DNA of 31,800 nucleotides from IMG/VR virus record IMGVR_UViG_3300050821_023932, positions 1-31,800 of that record; one strand, 5' to 3'. The notes below the pieces were generated by a model that was given only the letters and a program-made list of their open reading frames with translations, was not told the origin of the DNA and made no database searches. Below, in pieces: positions 15,021 to 22,783 of this stretch; position 1 is the stretch's first letter, and the number at the start of each line of letters is the position of its first letter. The stretch is from a virus. Position numbers and translations under genes: made by a program.

Positions 15021-15748
15021 GATAAATATTTACGAAATGCCCGTTCTGCTCTTTCAATATAAAATTCGTCAATTTTTTTATGGCTCATATTTCCTGATTT
15101 TTCAATAAAATGGTGTGCAGGAACACGAACCGATCTGTTTTTTTGGAATGAATACAAAGCTGTTAATTTGAATTTTTTATCTTTTGTATTATTAACAGAG
15201 TTTACTCTAAACAAAGTTTCTTTACTTCCAATGTCTGTTAAAACAAATCCTCCCTTATCAGCCATGTAAACCGATTTTACAAATTTCTGTTTTGAATTAG
15301 ACCCTTTTATAGATGACTCTTTTACAATTGTTCGTATAGATTTTAGCCGGTTGACAGCACGAACAAGCTTATTGGGATTAGAACTCACACGTGCATCCTT
15401 CATTGGAATAAAGGAACGTTTATTAATATTGCCACCGCTTTCCTGTTGTACCAAATCCTTCACGGCATAATTATCGGAACCTTTTAAATTATTATCAGTC
15501 ATTCCAACTACTGCTTTCATCGATTCAATATTAAAGCCTTCTGCTCTCTCAAAAGAAGAATTAGCTTTAAAGAAATTACTTGTTCTATTTATAAATTCCG
15601 AAGAAGAAAATTTAATTAAGCTTTTAGTCTTCATATCCTTTGCACAATCATTCAGTGTCTCTCTGATTGCAACGGGCAAAGCAGATTTATGAAGCTTTTC
15701 AAGCTTTTTGGTATAGTCCTGTAAATTGGTCGAATTAATAAAAAGCAT
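15017..15748 (-). CDS. Putative tail completion / virion morphogenesis protein (243 aa)
   Basis: First gene of the block containing hub and spike. The sequence is Lys- and Ser-rich, opens with an HK97-gp10-like helix (NLQDYTKKLEKLHKSALPVA), carries an ETLNDCAKDMKTKS helix and ends with VPAHHFIEKSGNMSHKKIDE, reminiscent of tail-completion and minor-tail families. I could not place it firmly. It follows the divergent region at 15749-15889 and has a TATATTTG -7 element only 4 bp upstream of its ATG, so its message may be leaderless. Confidence 0.65.
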   Translation of the reverse strand: MLFINSTNLQDYTKKLEKLHKSALPVAIRETLNDCAKDMKTKSLIKFSSSEFINRTSNFFKANSSFERAEGFNIESMKAVVGMTDNNLKGSDNYAVKDLVQQESGGNINKRSFIPMKDARVSSNPNKLVRAVNRLKSIRTIVKESSIKGSNSKQKFVKSVYMADKGGFVLTDIGSKETLFRVNSVNNTKDKKFKLTALYSFQKNRSVRVPAHHFIEKSGNMSHKKIDEFYIERAERAFRKYLS

Positions 15749-15889
15749 AGATCAAATATACTAAATTATGACATAAGATCCGATTTGTAATAAATTATAG
15801 GATTAAAGATCCTAATTTTAATATATTAAAATCCTAATTTTAGGATCAGGATCTATATTTGATCGTGTCATAGTATAAATTTTATATCT
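15749..15889. promoter_or_regulatory. Divergent promoter/operator region with AT-rich palindrome
   Basis: Contains on the minus strand TATATTTG (15753-15760) ahead of the leftward gene, and on the plus strand TATATTTG (15854-15861) ahead of the lipoprotein gene. Both match the Bacteroidota -7 consensus TAnnTTTG exactly, but I find no clear -33 element. Between them lie two copies of ATCCTAATTTTA (15809-15820, 15831-15842) around an exact 18-bp palindrome (15815-15832), and TTAGGATCAG (15840-15849), a motif also present at 9607 and 24323. It looks like an operator between two divergent promoters. Confidence 0.7.
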
Positions 15890-16387
15890 ATGAAACGCTT
15901 AATTTTTGTCCTTTTTATTTCTATTCTATTTTTTTCATGTGAAAAAGACCGGGATCCTTCTATTCCTGTAGAAGTTTCTAATGAATATGAAACATTTTTA
16001 CAGGAAGCACATAAAAGAGGAATTTATCTTGAAAATAAATTCTTAAAAAGAATCCATTTACAAGGACCAATATCTTCACATCAATGTAAAGGTGAAGATG
16101 GAAATGCAGTGGCAGGCTATTATGATGAACGAAAAAGAATAATTTTTATAGATACCACGCATCAGGAATATCAATTACAAAAACAAGTTCTTATTTTTCA
16201 TGAACTGGGGCACGCTTTTCTTAGAAGGGGCCACAGAAATGAAACATTTGTCGATCATTTAACACCTGTTTCTATAATGAACTGTTGTATTCCGGCCAAT
16301 ATTAATCAAACAACTTATCAATATTATATTGACGAATTTTTTAACGAAACTACACCCTACCCTTCATGGGTTTCCGGATGGAAATGA
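15890..16387 (+). CDS. Exported lipoprotein with HExxH metalloprotease motif (165 aa), rightward moron
   Basis: The signal peptide ends in a lipobox LFFS-C with Cys17. The following EKDRD is charged like the export signals that send Bacteroidota lipoproteins to the cell surface. A zinc-binding motif HELGH (His104, Glu105, His108) is followed by His115 (in RRGHRNE) and by SIMN with Met130, which could be a Met-turn. That combination resembles metzincin-like peptidases in this phylum, though with a longer third-ligand spacing than the classic motif. It sits alone on the plus strand between two structural blocks, ending 2 bp from the tail-fibre stop. A role in altering the lysogen's surface or excluding other phages is inferred only. 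Confidence 0.85.
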   Translation: MKRLIFVLFISILFFSCEKDRDPSIPVEVSNEYETFLQEAHKRGIYLENKFLKRIHLQGPISSHQCKGEDGNAVAGYYDERKRIIFIDTTHQEYQLQKQVLIFHELGHAFLRRGHRNETFVDHLTPVSIMNCCIPANINQTTYQYYIDEFFNETTPYPSWVSGWK

Positions 16388-16389
16388 AA

Positions 16390-17283
16390 TTAGAAGTTGA
16401 TATTATAATTAATATTATCAATATAAAATAAGTTATATTGAGCAAAGGCCTGTTGGATATACATATCACCATTAGAGGCATAAATTTTAACAGAAGTTAA
16501 TTTATCGACTCCTGTATTTGATCCATAACAGCTAAACACTCTATCCGTTTGAGGTCTGTAACCGGCAGGTAATATTGCAAATAATCCAGAGGTACCACTT
16601 GAATTATTATTAATTAATACGCCATTCATTTTTAAATTACCAAAAACATCCAATTGAATAGTAGGCGTTCCGGAAGCAGCCACAATTCCACTTCCGCCAA
16701 CCAATGGTAATGCTATGGGAGATATTGATCCCATATTTTGACCAGAAATTGCATTGGCTAATGGAATAGCACTGCTAAAATCAGATATACCGGTACCACT
16801 TATTCCGGCTTGAATATTTGCATAAGGAATATCCGTCGACTGAATTTTAAAGACAAAGGTCTCACCTCCATTATTAGCAGTACCAGCCTTAACAAGGTAT
16901 ATCTTACCATTATAATAAATACTTCCCGAACTCCATGTACCAACACTACCTACTATATTCATGGTAATAGGAGATAATATAACAACAGTGTTAGTGACAT
17001 AATTAGGAATCAGTCCTTGTACCGAAGGAAATGCTCCCCAATTCATAATCCAATATATGAGAGCCTGATGAAATTGATGTCCTGTATATTCGCAATCCGG
17101 AGAACCATTAGGAGTAATTCCTGCTATATTCATTAGCTTAGCAAAAAATTCCTGAATATCTCCATTCGTCAACTGATTGACTGGCGTTCCGCTATTATCG
17201 CCTGGATTGTCTTTTATTCTTCCGGAAAGAAAATCTCCATCGGGAGGATAAATATTTGGGAAATTTATTAATCCTATTGCCAT
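16390..17283 (-). CDS. Tail fibre-like protein (297 aa)
   Basis: The N-terminal domain (about 1-90) has FLSGRIKDNPGDNSGTPVN and TPNGSPDCEYTGHQFHQAL and is probably the attachment end. The rest is Gly/Ser/Asn-rich strand (NGKIYLVKAG, SSGTSGLFAILPAGYRP, KIYASNGDMYIQQAF), as in phage fibre tips. It follows directly after the gp48-like gene, the usual place for the fibre in a Mu-type tail, and is the last gene of its block. It is short for a complete fibre, so it may be a tip or adaptor. The rightward lipoprotein stops 2 bp away. Confidence 0.8.
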   Translation of the reverse strand: MAIGLINFPNIYPPDGDFLSGRIKDNPGDNSGTPVNQLTNGDIQEFFAKLMNIAGITPNGSPDCEYTGHQFHQALIYWIMNWGAFPSVQGLIPNYVTNTVVILSPITMNIVGSVGTWSSGSIYYNGKIYLVKAGTANNGGETFVFKIQSTDIPYANIQAGISGTGISDFSSAIPLANAISGQNMGSISPIALPLVGGSGIVAASGTPTIQLDVFGNLKMNGVLINNNSSGTSGLFAILPAGYRPQTDRVFSCYGSNTGVDKLTSVKIYASNGDMYIQQAFAQYNLFYIDNINYNINF

Positions 17284-17285
17284 AA

Positions 17286-17993
17286 TTATACATAGTTTAT
17301 AAATAAGAATCCTACAGTAGATGCAGGTTTCAAGGTTAATAATAATTGTCTAAATTCATCATGTCGGGATAAAGATACATCTGCATAAGTGCCCAATGTA
17401 GGTCCACCTACGAAAAATGTAGCCGATAAATCATCATCCAAATTGAAAGAATAATCATCTTTTTCATTTATAGAATTAGCAAGTTTATTAATATAAATCT
17501 GGCCATACTGATTATCTCCATATTGACCATCTCCATATTGTACAGCAGAAAGAATAGAAGGATCACCACTTACTTCATAAGGAGTTTTAGTAGTATAACC
17601 TCCCATTCCATCTGAGAAAATATTTTCATATATATAAACATCAAATCCTGCCTTCTGTAATTCTGCTTCTATATATTGATAATGCTGTTTTGCCGGATTT
17701 CCTGTTGTACTTATACATTGAAATAATGCATCCATTCTCTGGGCTAATGTCAAATTTGCATTACCGGATAACCCATATATTCTTTCCCAGTTACTTGCAT
17801 CGTCTTCTGTGAATTGTTCATTATCGGGAAGCAATCCTGAAAACAACGTAAGCATATCATTATAAAACTGATCCTGACTCTCATTCAATGCAATATGAAG
17901 TTTTTCCATATCCCCCCCCTGAGGCATCCAAAAAGCCCTTCCCGTTGGATATAATTGCCTGTCGGCTGCCAATAAATCATCAGTAAGTGCCAT
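17286..17993 (-). CDS. Baseplate protein, Mu gp48 / YmfQ (DUF2313)-like
   Basis: The 235-residue protein has family hallmarks: LYPTGRAFWMPQGGD near the N-terminus, DNEQFTEDDASNWERIYGL around 58-75, an RMDALFQCISTTGN helix, and the later KAGFDVYIYEN strand. It is preceded by the gp47/J-like gene (1-bp overlap), as in Mu. The insertion GDGQYGDNQYGQIY (around 150) is a short Gln/Tyr-Gly repeat. Expected to be a baseplate wedge-to-fibre connector. Confidence 0.85.
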   Translation of the reverse strand: MALTDDLLAADRQLYPTGRAFWMPQGGDMEKLHIALNESQDQFYNDMLTLFSGLLPDNEQFTEDDASNWERIYGLSGNANLTLAQRMDALFQCISTTGNPAKQHYQYIEAELQKAGFDVYIYENIFSDGMGGYTTKTPYEVSGDPSILSAVQYGDGQYGDNQYGQIYINKLANSINEKDDYSFNLDDDLSATFFVGGPTLGTYADVSLSRHDEFRQLLLTLKPASTVGFLFINYV

Positions 17994-19168
17994 TAGGAAA
18001 ACGTTACAGAATTTAAATAAGGAATATTACCATTGATAAATTGAAATGAAGTATATACCACTCCATTCACTTTTAAAACAGGTGCTCCAAAAGAAGAACC
18101 TGGTACCGCTGATAAAATAACAGAAGCGATATTATTTATATCAATCGTATCATTTTTATCAGCTATTACATCAGCGGCAGCAATGAAAGGTCTTATTGAA
18201 TTAATATAAGCCGTTAATGCATTTTGAATAATGGTTTGTATATCCGAAGTAAGACCTACAAAGGAAGGAATGGTTATATCAACATTTAAAACTGAAATAG
18301 GAAGATAATTAACAATCACCGTTAAAGGTCTTCTGCCTCTTTGAAGGAGTGGAAGTGTTTCATCGGGATTAAATTCTACTACGGATTGAACATCCGAAAT
18401 CATGGAGGAGGATGGAGTTCCTTTACCATCTGTTGAATCTGAAGGAACAGATTCAATATAAAGATTCACCCTATTGGAATATCCGGAAGCAGTATAAGGA
18501 TAAACAGCAGCTACTCCTTGTGCATCCTGTGCCCATAAACGGTAATCGGTAGCAGCTCCCCCCTGTGGTTCCTGACGGAAAGCATTAATTACGGCCTGCC
18601 GGTAGGAACTTAATAATTCAGCATCCAAAGGCTGAACATACTGTGAAGAAACTGAAACAGAACTATTAACTAAAGCAATTGGTGAAGTAGCTGTTAAAGT
18701 GTTTCCAGTATCCAATGCTCCTGCAGTACCAGGGGTAAGGGCACGAATTGTAATTGTATCTCCTGATCCAGTTAGGACGTAATCACTATCTAAAATATAA
18801 AGTTGTGCGGGATTAAGGGAATTATCATCGGAAAGAAAAGTAGTTTGCGCTTTTATAATAGCACCTGCAGAACCACTCACATTGACTATATACTGGCCAT
18901 TTGTTGCCTGATATGGATAACGTCCTAACTTTATATAACCCCATCTCTCTAAGGTACCTCCCACGCTAATACTATCAGCCAAATCAGGAAGCATATTCTT
19001 CTGAGCAGCTGCAAGTGTTAGGTATAGAAGTTTTAATTTACCACCCAGTGTATTACCAGTAGCTCGTAAGGCAGATTTGCCAGTTTCAGAAATACTATCT
19101 CCATACTGAGCTTCTATCTCAGATATAACATCGTTACAGAGTTGCGCTAATGTAGGTATAGTTATCAT
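17993..19168 (-). CDS. Baseplate J-like protein (Mu gp47 family)
   Basis: A 391-residue wedge protein. The N-terminal helix-rich domain (PTLAQLCNDVISEIEAQYGD) and LPDLADSISVGGTLERWG at about 60-78 are typical. Beta-rich central parts hold TPGTAGALDTGNTLTATSP, the signature Gly-Xaa-Ala-Gly-Xaa segment before an L-T pair. The C-terminal half carries SYRQAVINAFRQEPQGGAAT, another hallmark of baseplate J. It is between gp46- and gp48-like genes in Mu order. Confidence 0.93.
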   Translation of the reverse strand: MITIPTLAQLCNDVISEIEAQYGDSISETGKSALRATGNTLGGKLKLLYLTLAAAQKNMLPDLADSISVGGTLERWGYIKLGRYPYQATNGQYIVNVSGSAGAIIKAQTTFLSDDNSLNPAQLYILDSDYVLTGSGDTITIRALTPGTAGALDTGNTLTATSPIALVNSSVSVSSQYVQPLDAELLSSYRQAVINAFRQEPQGGAATDYRLWAQDAQGVAAVYPYTASGYSNRVNLYIESVPSDSTDGKGTPSSSMISDVQSVVEFNPDETLPLLQRGRRPLTVIVNYLPISVLNVDITIPSFVGLTSDIQTIIQNALTAYINSIRPFIAAADVIADKNDTIDINNIASVILSAVPGSSFGAPVLKVNGVVYTSFQFINGNIPYLNSVTFS

Positions 19169-19171
19169 TTA

Positions 19172-19657
19172 TCAATAGAAATCATCGTTAAAATCAAATA
19201 AATAGAAATCTCCGGTTTCAGAAGATTTTTTGAAATTTAAAATCTTCACATTTACCATTGTTGGATAAGTAAGAATTAACTGTACATCTATCCGATCTGT
19301 TGCTGTAATAGCTACCGTTACCTGTATTGAAACTCCCTGAGCTGAGAGAAATTGTAAATCAGTATAAATTGCATTTTGAATTAATGCCCGGCCTGCACTC
19401 GTTAAAGGAACATTTTTTAAAGTTCTCTCAACAATCGAATTAAATTGTATGGGTTGATTCGCATTCATTAAAAGCGTATTCCCCCAATAATCAAAAGATT
19501 GCTCCTGAACTATATTATTAACGGTTGATTCCTCCACGTTGCCCCCGAACATTGCCAGATATGGCATATTTTCAGAACCATTGACAACATCTAAATCGGT
19601 ACCATTAAAATTATAGTCCCCTCCGTCTCCTGTTTCATATATGGCAAGATCAAACAT
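19172..19657 (-). CDS. Baseplate wedge protein, Mu gp46-like
   Basis: A 161-residue protein in the gp46 position after the tape measure gene and before baseplate J. The pattern FDLAIYETGDGGDYNFNGTD, followed by Asn-Gly and by FDYWGNTLLMNANQP (about 56-70), matches gp46-type organisation (early disordered acidic strand, then a W-G loop). It also has a terminal helix/strand TSAGRALIQNAIYTDLQFL. The acidic C-terminus ends FDFNDDFY. Lies 3 bp from the tape measure stop. Confidence 0.8.
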   Translation of the reverse strand: MFDLAIYETGDGGDYNFNGTDLDVVNGSENMPYLAMFGGNVEESTVNNIVQEQSFDYWGNTLLMNANQPIQFNSIVERTLKNVPLTSAGRALIQNAIYTDLQFLSAQGVSIQVTVAITATDRIDVQLILTYPTMVNVKILNFKKSSETGDFYLFDFNDDFY

Positions 19658-19659
19658 TA

Positions 19660-21636
19660 TTACATTCCAAATTTATGAGTACTTGTTACCGTAATAGGAA
19701 TTCTACTTTTATTTTCGCTCACTTTAGTTCTTCCTGTAGGATCATTTATATCCAGTGCTATTCTATTATTAACTGTGCTTTCCATTCGCTCAGTCATTAT
19801 ATCGTTTCGCTCGGCTTGTGGATTTGCAGCTTCTTCAAGTGTCCCCGCTTCATCAGTTTGGACTCCTAAATCTGCTCGGAATTCTTTCATAGATTGAACT
19901 GCTGAATTAGCCCAGTCTGCATTTGTGAACCTGGCCACTAATTCTAAAAGTTGCTGCATTGGATATAATAAAGAATCTAAGAAAACAGCACCTATTGCCT
20001 TTAAGCCTTCTAAAATTCCTCCTTCCGAAAAAGCTTTGGTAACCATATCCCAATTTCTCCGGAAGGATTGAATTAAATTAATAACCCATCCGAGTGGACC
20101 TATTAACATTAAAACAGCAGCACCCCATTCATTATATTTTTTAATTGCGATTACCACTAATGCAACCAATGCGGCAATTGCTACAATAATAAGACCTATA
20201 GGGTTTGCTGTCATAGCTGCATTCCAAGCCCATTGAGCAGCCGTAACTACTTTCATAATGGAATTATATATAAACATGGCAGCATTGTTTCCATGCAGGA
20301 ATAGCAGCGTTTTACCTTGTAATGCTAATGTAACTGCCTGCACTGTTCCCCACGCCCATTGAAGAGCAATCACACCGCTCATTATAGTCGCATAGGCGGC
20401 AACCGTTGCCGATACTGCCGATATGATAAACATAACAGAGGAAAGTCCTATCGCAATTTTAATGATAGAAGTAACCAATGGTTTATTTTCCTTAGCCCAA
20501 TTGGTAAAAGATTTAATAACCGGAGTTATCTCTTTTAAGAGATCGTTAATAATTGGTAGAAGCTGGGTACCAATCATAATTGAAAAAGATTCAAAATTAT
20601 TTTTCGCTTTTTGAATATTGGCAGCAGTTGTATTATTTTTTACATTATATTCATTTAATAAGGAAGTACCTTTTGCAAATTCTTCATTTGAAATTTTCTG
20701 GAAATCTGTCAGAACTTGCGTAGAAGCAGAAAGTGCTCCGAGAACTTTTATAGATCCCGAATCTTTTAAATCTAATTTTTGTGAAATATCTGCAAATTGA
20801 AGCGCATTAAGTCCATTTAATCCAGCGGAGAATTTCTTTAAAAATTCAGCAGGATTAGTATTAAGCATCCTGGCTATTTCTTTATTTGAAATTCCCATTT
20901 GTTTGGCAAATGCAGCCGGTGCCTTTGAAGCAGTAAGTAAAACATCAGCGGTAGCTCTGGAAGAAATCTCCGCTGTTATACCTGCTTTATTAAATACTGC
21001 ACCAAGTGCAGCAACGTCCTGTATAGCTGGCTTAATTGCATCAGGAAGCGCACCCAAACGTTTCATATATTCTGTGATCTCGGGTACCTGAACACCTTTT
21101 GCAGATAAAGCATTTATAGCACTACCTGTGCGGGTAATGGATTCGGATATATCAAGTTTTCTTGTTTGTTTGAAAAGGACATTTAATCCTCCAATCGCAC
21201 GGGCTGCTTCATCAACTCCTCCTCCAAAATCACTTCCCAGAGCAACGTTGAATTTATTAACACTATCCGTGAAATCGGCAATTCCTTTTCTCCCGGTAAT
21301 TCCCATTTGTCCACCAATCTCTGCTATTTTTTGAAGCCCTTCAATGGGAGTTCTCGTATCGGCAGCCATTTTCAAAAGATCATCTCCCAAGCTGGCAAGA
21401 TTGCCTCCTGCCAATCCTGTAGTTTTAGCAACATCTGCCATACGATCTTCAAATGCTACTGCCTGTTTACCTGCCAGAATTAAAGGAGCAAGAATGGCTA
21501 CACCTATGAGAGCAAAATTTCTTGAAATTTTCATGGCACTTTGTGCCACCGATTTCAATTGATTATTCATCTTCTTCACTGGGTCCGTGAAGCGATCGAC
21601 TGCTGTAAAAATGGTAGGTAAAACAAATGCTTTCAT
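19660..21636 (-). CDS. Tape measure protein (TP901-like core)
   Basis: Sets tail length. The 658-residue protein has an amphipathic helical N-terminus, a TP901-type core (FEDRMADVAKTTGLAGGNLA ... MAADTRTPIEGLQKIAEIGG), hydrophobic helices around residues 390-425 and 475-500 likely to insert into membrane on ejection, and a charged C-terminus ending ITVTSTHKFGM. The start codon overlaps the stop of the frameshifted chaperone (ATGA at 21633-21636), the standard arrangement. Confidence 0.93.
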   Translation of the reverse strand: MKAFVLPTIFTAVDRFTDPVKKMNNQLKSVAQSAMKISRNFALIGVAILAPLILAGKQAVAFEDRMADVAKTTGLAGGNLASLGDDLLKMAADTRTPIEGLQKIAEIGGQMGITGRKGIADFTDSVNKFNVALGSDFGGGVDEAARAIGGLNVLFKQTRKLDISESITRTGSAINALSAKGVQVPEITEYMKRLGALPDAIKPAIQDVAALGAVFNKAGITAEISSRATADVLLTASKAPAAFAKQMGISNKEIARMLNTNPAEFLKKFSAGLNGLNALQFADISQKLDLKDSGSIKVLGALSASTQVLTDFQKISNEEFAKGTSLLNEYNVKNNTTAANIQKAKNNFESFSIMIGTQLLPIINDLLKEITPVIKSFTNWAKENKPLVTSIIKIAIGLSSVMFIISAVSATVAAYATIMSGVIALQWAWGTVQAVTLALQGKTLLFLHGNNAAMFIYNSIMKVVTAAQWAWNAAMTANPIGLIIVAIAALVALVVIAIKKYNEWGAAVLMLIGPLGWVINLIQSFRRNWDMVTKAFSEGGILEGLKAIGAVFLDSLLYPMQQLLELVARFTNADWANSAVQSMKEFRADLGVQTDEAGTLEEAANPQAERNDIMTERMESTVNNRIALDINDPTGRTKVSENKSRIPITVTSTHKFGM

Positions 21637-22273
21637 TCTGCCTTCTTTTTTTTCTTCATCTCCTGAATGCTTTCAACTACATCTTCATACCAGAAGCATA
21701 ACCCATAATGATCTATCTTATCAACAAATAGGGCTCCTATTTGATCGGGAGCCCAATGGTGTTCGCGGACAATAGTCCTTATAATATTCGTAAGAGTTGT
21801 ATAATCAATCGATAATAATTTCTTAGTGCATCGGATTACATAAAAAAAACCGCTATACTTCTGGCGATCTTAATATCTTCCTTGTCAAGACTCTTAATAA
21901 TTCCGATAACCTGACCTGTTAAAGCACTAATATGAGCCACAATTCTTCCATCAGTATCATCAGCACGAACGCCCATCAATTTTGATGAAAGTTCTTTTTC
22001 CATAACCCTTGATTTATAATTAAGAATTGTAAGTCCAGCCGAATCCAATGGGAATTTTAAACGATGTGTGAATGAATAATCTTCATTCAAAATTAAATGA
22101 CCTGACTTAATATATGAAATCAGATATTTAATACTACCTTCCTGATCTTCCCTTTGTAAATCATCAATTTGTTTATAATCCAACCATCTTTCAACTTCAG
22201 AAGCTGCAAGATCATGACTCATTACTTCGGTAAATTTTTTTCCTTCTTTCTCTTTCTTAGTTTCGATTGCCAT
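21633..22273 (-). CDS. Frameshifted long form of the tail assembly chaperone (about 213 aa)
   Basis: A -1 ribosomal shift on T TTT TTT (21842-21849) would replace the terminal ATG-stop of the short form and continue as YVIRCTKK to end at a TGA at 21633-21635, adding about 69 residues (including HHWAPDQIGALFVDKIDHYG). The long form would overlap the tape measure start by 3 bases. Both reading frames are open in the manner of P2 E/E' and lambda G/GT chaperones, in which the long form helps load the tape measure. Shown by sequence; shifting itself is inferred. Confidence 0.85.
21836..22273 (-). CDS. Tail assembly chaperone, short form (Mu gp41 / P2 E-like)
   Basis: A 145-residue helical protein between tube and tape measure genes. 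Its end (RSIAVFFM) lies on the eight-T slippery run that gives the long form. N-terminal charged residues (KKEKEGKKFTEVM) precede a helical core with a Trp (EVERWLDYKQIDDLQ). The short and long products are expected in a ratio set by frameshifting and to be absent from the finished virion. Confidence 0.88.
   Translation of the reverse strand: MAIETKKEKEGKKFTEVMSHDLAASEVERWLDYKQIDDLQREDQEGSIKYLISYIKSGHLILNEDYSFTHRLKFPLDSAGLTILNYKSRVMEKELSSKLMGVRADDTDGRIVAHISALTGQVIGIIKSLDKEDIKIARSIAVFFM
21842..21849 (-). promoter_or_regulatory. Programmed -1 frameshift slippery site
   Basis: On the minus strand the short chaperone ends GTT TTT TTT ATG TAA. The heptamer T TTT TTT is of the X XXY YYZ type and lets both tRNAs re-pair in the -1 frame, which stays open for 69 codons. 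The classical position between tube and tape measure makes use of the site very likely. No stimulatory structure was checked. Confidence 0.85.
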
Positions 22274-22279
22274 ATTCTA

Positions 22280-22687
22280 TTATGTAAGTTTTTGTGCAGT
22301 ATTACTTCCAGCAATTTTCAAATCAAAAGTTGCTGCATTGACATTATTTTCAATTTTACCTACCGGCTTACCACCTGTAATTTTATAGACGTGTCCGTTT
22401 ATCCAGGTAAAAGTATATGTGGCAGGAGCAGGATTAGCTGCTAATAATTGAATTTGTTCAAGCGTACCATTATCCATATCATTAACAGCAGTTCCCTTGA
22501 TATAAGGAACGGTTCTGTTTAATATATCAATACGAGTACCTGAGCCATCAATATTATTGTCTTCATCCTGTGATTCAAAACCACCTATACATAGATCAGA
22601 ATCTTCAGCCGCTTTAAAATAAAATGTGCCTTGTCCTAATGTTGGATGAGTCCAGTTTACATCTAATAAATCACCACCTACTGCCAT
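22280..22687 (-). CDS. Tail tube protein (Mu gpM-like)
   Basis: The 135-residue inner tail tube subunit. Beta-rich with short helix, and family-like segments: LDVNWTHPTLGQGTFYFKAA near the N-terminus, an acidic DIDGSG loop (residues about 42-50), and PAPATYTFTWINGHVYKITG (about 86-105). It lies between sheath and chaperone genes. Its start is 16 bp downstream of the tRNA, so the tRNA must be processed out of, or be transcribed with, the tail mRNA. Confidence 0.85.
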   Translation of the reverse strand: MAVGGDLLDVNWTHPTLGQGTFYFKAAEDSDLCIGGFESQDEDNNIDGSGTRIDILNRTVPYIKGTAVNDMDNGTLEQIQLLAANPAPATYTFTWINGHVYKITGGKPVGKIENNVNAATFDLKIAGSNTAQKLT

Positions 22688-22703
22688 CTCATTATCGTTT
22701 TAG

Positions 22704-22775
<72 letters not shown>

Positions 22776-22783
22776 ATATATTT

